DNA from: Clostridia bacterium
GTDB lineage: Bacteria; Bacillota; Clostridia; Christensenellales; Aristaeellaceae
Direction of reading: 5' to 3'
DNA: 64,000 nucleotides
Assembly (NCBI GenBank): GCA_017552535.1
Contig: JAFZPV010000052.1
Coordinates: 1 to 64,000, forward strand
The translations under genes were made by a program, and so were the position numbers. This document shows positions 61,737 to 64,000 of the stretch, piece after piece. The notes beneath the pieces were generated by a model that was not told the DNA's origin, did no database searches, and saw only the letters and a program-made list of their open reading frames with translations. Position 1 is the stretch's first letter, and each line of letters opens with the position of its first letter.

Positions 61737-64000
61737 ATGGACGCAAAACTCAAAAACATCCTGACGGACACCAAAGGCAGCGACGGCCTGCTCCCCTTCA
61801 TCTGGGTGATGACCAAAGCGGATACCGGGCAGATGGTGGGCATGCTGAAGACGGTCAAATCCTGCGGCATGAACGCGGTATGCGTGGAATCCCGCACCTT
61901 CGAGGATTTTGCGGGCGAAAGCTGGTGGCCCCTGATCACCGCGATCCTGGAAGAGGCGAAAAGGCTCAATATGCGCGTGTGGATACTGGACGATACCCAC
62001 TATCCCACGGGATACGCCTGCGGCGAAGCCGAAAGGCATCCGGACAAACGGCGGCTGCATCTGGCGGAGTTCCATACGGACGTGATCGGTCCTAAGCGCG
62101 CGCAGCAGCGTCTGTGGCCCTTCAGCCCGGAAGACGAGCTTCTGGCGGCGGTGGCGGTGAGGCGCAGCGGGAAAGGCGAGGAACTGGACGATCAGTGCCG
62201 TCTGCTGCCGGTAGAAACAAAGAACGGCTATCTGTCCTTCAACGCCCCGGAGGGGATATGGCGCATATTCCAGCTGTGGATCACGCATGAAGGCTCCTCA
62301 TCGCGCAGCGCCTATATCAACATGCTTTCCCCTGAATCCGTGCAGCTGCTGGTGGACGCCGTGTACGAAAAGCACTACGAGCACCTTTCGGAGTATTTCG
62401 GAAAGGAACTGGCCGGCTTTTTCTCGGACGAGCCCAGCTTCGGGAACACATTCGTCAAGGGCCGCGGCATCAGCACCGGTTTTCACCGGAAGACCCTGGG
62501 CATGCCGGGCCTGGCGCTGCCCTGGTGCAAAGGCCTTGAAGACAGGCTTTCCGGGAAGCTCGGTGAAGACATCATCCCAAAGCTGCCGCTTCTGTGGTAC
62601 GATGGCGAAGGCTCCGCCCGGGTGCGCGACGCGTACATGGACACGGTGAGCGCGATGTACGGCGAGAACTTTTCCAAACGCATCGGCGCCTGGTGCCGCG
62701 AGCGGGGCGTGGAGTACATCGGCCACATCATCGAAGACGACAACTCCCACTGCCGCCTGGGCAATTCTCCCGGCCATTATTTCAGAAGCCTCGAGGGGCA
62801 GGACATGGCGGGGCTGGACGTGGTGCTCACCCAGATACTGCCCGGCTTTGTGCACACAGACCACCGCGCCAGCAACTCCGCGGGCTGCGTGGACCCGCTG
62901 TTCTACAGCTTTACGCTGCCCAAGCTCGGCGTATCGCTTGCGCATCTTCGGCCCCATATGAAAAACCGCACCATGTGCGAGATATTCGGCGCCTACGGCT
63001 GGGGGCTGGACGTGCCCTCCATGAAGTGGCTGCTGGACCATTTTCTGGTGTTCGGCGTAAACCGTTTCGTGCCCCATGCCTTTTCGCCGGTCTACCCGAA
63101 CCCGGACTGCCCGCCGCACTTTTACGGCGGTGGACAGAATCCCCAGTTTGAGGACTTTCAGGTCCTGATGCGCTACGCCGGCAGGATGATACAGCTTCTT
63201 GAGGGCAACCGGGTGCCGGACGTGGCCCTTCTGTACCACGCGGAAATGGACTGGTCCGGAAAGCCATTTATGCCAAACGAGTATGCGGAACAGGTATTGA
63301 CGGAAGCCCAAATCGATTACGACCTGGTGCCCGCGGACGACCTGGAAGACGCGGATGTGCGAAACTCCGTCTGGCATGACGGGAACGCCGCTTTCCGGCT
63401 GCTGGTGGTCCCGCAGGCGGAAGAGATACCCCTTCGCGTCATCAAGCGCATCAACGCGCTGGCGGACAAAGGCATCCCCGTGGTGCAGATCGGCCAGGTG
63501 ACTGCCGGCCTGAAGGCGGCGTGCACGGAGCTTGAGCGCCTGCCGGAATACGTTGAAAGCCTCGGTCTGCGCTCCTTCAAAACTGCGGAGCCAGAACCGT
63601 ATCTGCGCGTGCTGCGGGTCCAAAGCGAGGGCAGGGATACGTTCATGCTGTTCAACGAATCCGTCACCGACGAGATCGTTGCTGAAGCCGTCCTGCCGGC
63701 CAGGGGGCGGTACACCTGCCTGGATCTTTTGGGCGAACGCCATGAAGACAGGTTCACACCGGACGGGTGCGTGCAGCTGCGCCTTAAGCCCTATGAATCG
63801 CGGGTGCTGGCTTTTGAGGGAACATATGAGCCGCTCGCCCAAAAAGAAGAGCCGGCCCTGCGGCCGGAGGAACTGCGCGAGAAGTGGGAGATCGCTGCGG
63901 CGGACTGCACTGACATGGACGCGTATACCGTGCTGAAGGAAGATTCCGAACTGACGACCATCGAAACCCTGATCCCGGACTTTGCCGGCAGGGTGCGCTA
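61737..64000 (+). CDS. Large glycoside hydrolase, barrel type, 5' part (runs off the window)
   Basis: The frame is open from ATG 61737 to the window end with no stop (about 754 codons visible). GGAGG lies 5 nt before the ATG. The N-terminus reads PFIWVMTKADTGQM and AVCVESRTFEDFAGESWWP, then VWILDDTHYPTGYACG and FFSDEPSFGNTF; the last two correspond to WLYDEERFPSGCAGG and IFTDEPH of the hydrolase at 5111-8194, so they are distant relatives of one family. EIFGAYGWGLDVPSMKW and VPHAFSPVYPN are later conserved parts of the barrel. No signal peptide is visible. It is divergent from the second Lpl transporter, which probably feeds it. Confidence 0.85.
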   Translation, partial: MDAKLKNILTDTKGSDGLLPFIWVMTKADTGQMVGMLKTVKSCGMNAVCVESRTFEDFAGESWWPLITAILEEAKRLNMRVWILDDTHYPTGYACGEAERHPDKRRLHLAEFHTDVIGPKRAQQRLWPFSPEDELLAAVAVRRSGKGEELDDQCRLLPVETKNGYLSFNAPEGIWRIFQLWITHEGSSSRSAYINMLSPESVQLLVDAVYEKHYEHLSEYFGKELAGFFSDEPSFGNTFVKGRGISTGFHRKTLGMPGLALPWCKGLEDRLSGKLGEDIIPKLPLLWYDGEGSARVRDAYMDTVSAMYGENFSKRIGAWCRERGVEYIGHIIEDDNSHCRLGNSPGHYFRSLEGQDMAGLDVVLTQILPGFVHTDHRASNSAGCVDPLFYSFTLPKLGVSLAHLRPHMKNRTMCEIFGAYGWGLDVPSMKWLLDHFLVFGVNRFVPHAFSPVYPNPDCPPHFYGGGQNPQFEDFQVLMRYAGRMIQLLEGNRVPDVALLYHAEMDWSGKPFMPNEYAEQVLTEAQIDYDLVPADDLEDADVRNSVWHDGNAAFRLLVVPQAEEIPLRVIKRINALADKGIPVVQIGQVTAGLKAACTELERLPEYVESLGLRSFKTAEPEPYLRVLRVQSEGRDTFMLFNESVTDEIVAEAVLPARGRYTCLDLLGERHEDRFTPDGCVQLRLKPYESRVLAFEGTYEPLAQKEEPALRPEELREKWEIAAADCTDMDAYTVLKEDSELTTIETLIPDFAGRVR

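Noticed and set aside
62298..63842. A 514-codon minus-strand frame at the right edge
   Set aside because: It is antisense to the open-ended glycoside hydrolase, which has a promoter, ribosome-binding site and conserved motifs.

Overview
The window looks like a chromosomal segment of a GC-rich, anaerobic, fibre-degrading clostridium (Bacillota, Clostridia; I would guess a gut or rumen Christensenellales/Aristaeella-like lineage, but no 16S is present to prove it). The basis is strong GGAGG ribosome-binding sites, consensus TTGxxx-N17-TATAAT promoters, a T-box leader, LplABC-type sugar ABC transporters, NlpC/P60 proteins with many SH3 repeats and Pro/Thr linkers, and tightly coupled sugar-catabolic operons. 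I see no phage, insertion sequence, CRISPR array or rRNA.

Layout. 1-471: 3' end of an oligopeptide ABC ATPase with an in-frame stop. 530-17561 (minus): a long catabolic block. nagA heads seven tightly packed genes (AlkZ/YcaQ-like protein, tandem alpha/beta hydrolase, GH4, ceramidase-like hydrolase, NAD epimerase, DapA-like aldolase). After a stem-loop come four more, the last three joined by ATGA overlaps or short gaps (large glycoside hydrolase, SGNH esterase, metallophosphoesterase, GH78 rhamnosidase). 17791-27543 (plus): divergent from nagA, an LplB/LplC/solute-binding transporter, a serine hydrolase, an oxidoreductase, nagB, a REP/BIME-like palindromic element, another oxidoreductase and a GH28 polygalacturonase. 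Rhamnosidase, polygalacturonase, esterases and GH4 together suggest pectin/rhamnogalacturonan use; nagA and nagB add amino-sugar entry to glycolysis.

27632-32197 (minus): a Cys-motif secreted protein, an oxidoreductase, a TrmH-type methyltransferase whose 3' end looks frameshifted, and a UroD-fold protein. 32407-42424 (plus): a cell-envelope/housekeeping group with a ten-SH3 NlpC/P60 hydrolase, a HAD-thymidylate kinase fusion, a zinc-ribbon/kinase-remnant membrane protein with peptidoglycan-binding repeats, and a HelD-type helicase. A sulfatase faces it. 44016-47089: S26-type peptidase, nucleotidyltransferase and YdcF-type membrane protein.

47136-49740: a T-box leader in front of one polypeptide fusing an XRE HTH, a cupin and an acyl-CoA synthetase, which is the most unusual regulatory arrangement here. 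49935-50007: tRNA-Thr(GGT). 50221-52652: a four-helix membrane domain fused to a NahK-like N-acetylhexosamine kinase, overlapping a stand-alone GlmU-like uridylyltransferase, which I read as a membrane-tethered HexNAc to UDP-HexNAc salvage route. Then a DegT aminotransferase, a GPH sugar transporter with a lipase-like hydrolase, tRNA-Leu(TAA), an AT-richer XRE/TPR regulator with a palindromic operator candidate, a second LplBC/solute-binding transporter (minus), and divergently a large glycoside hydrolase that runs off the right edge.
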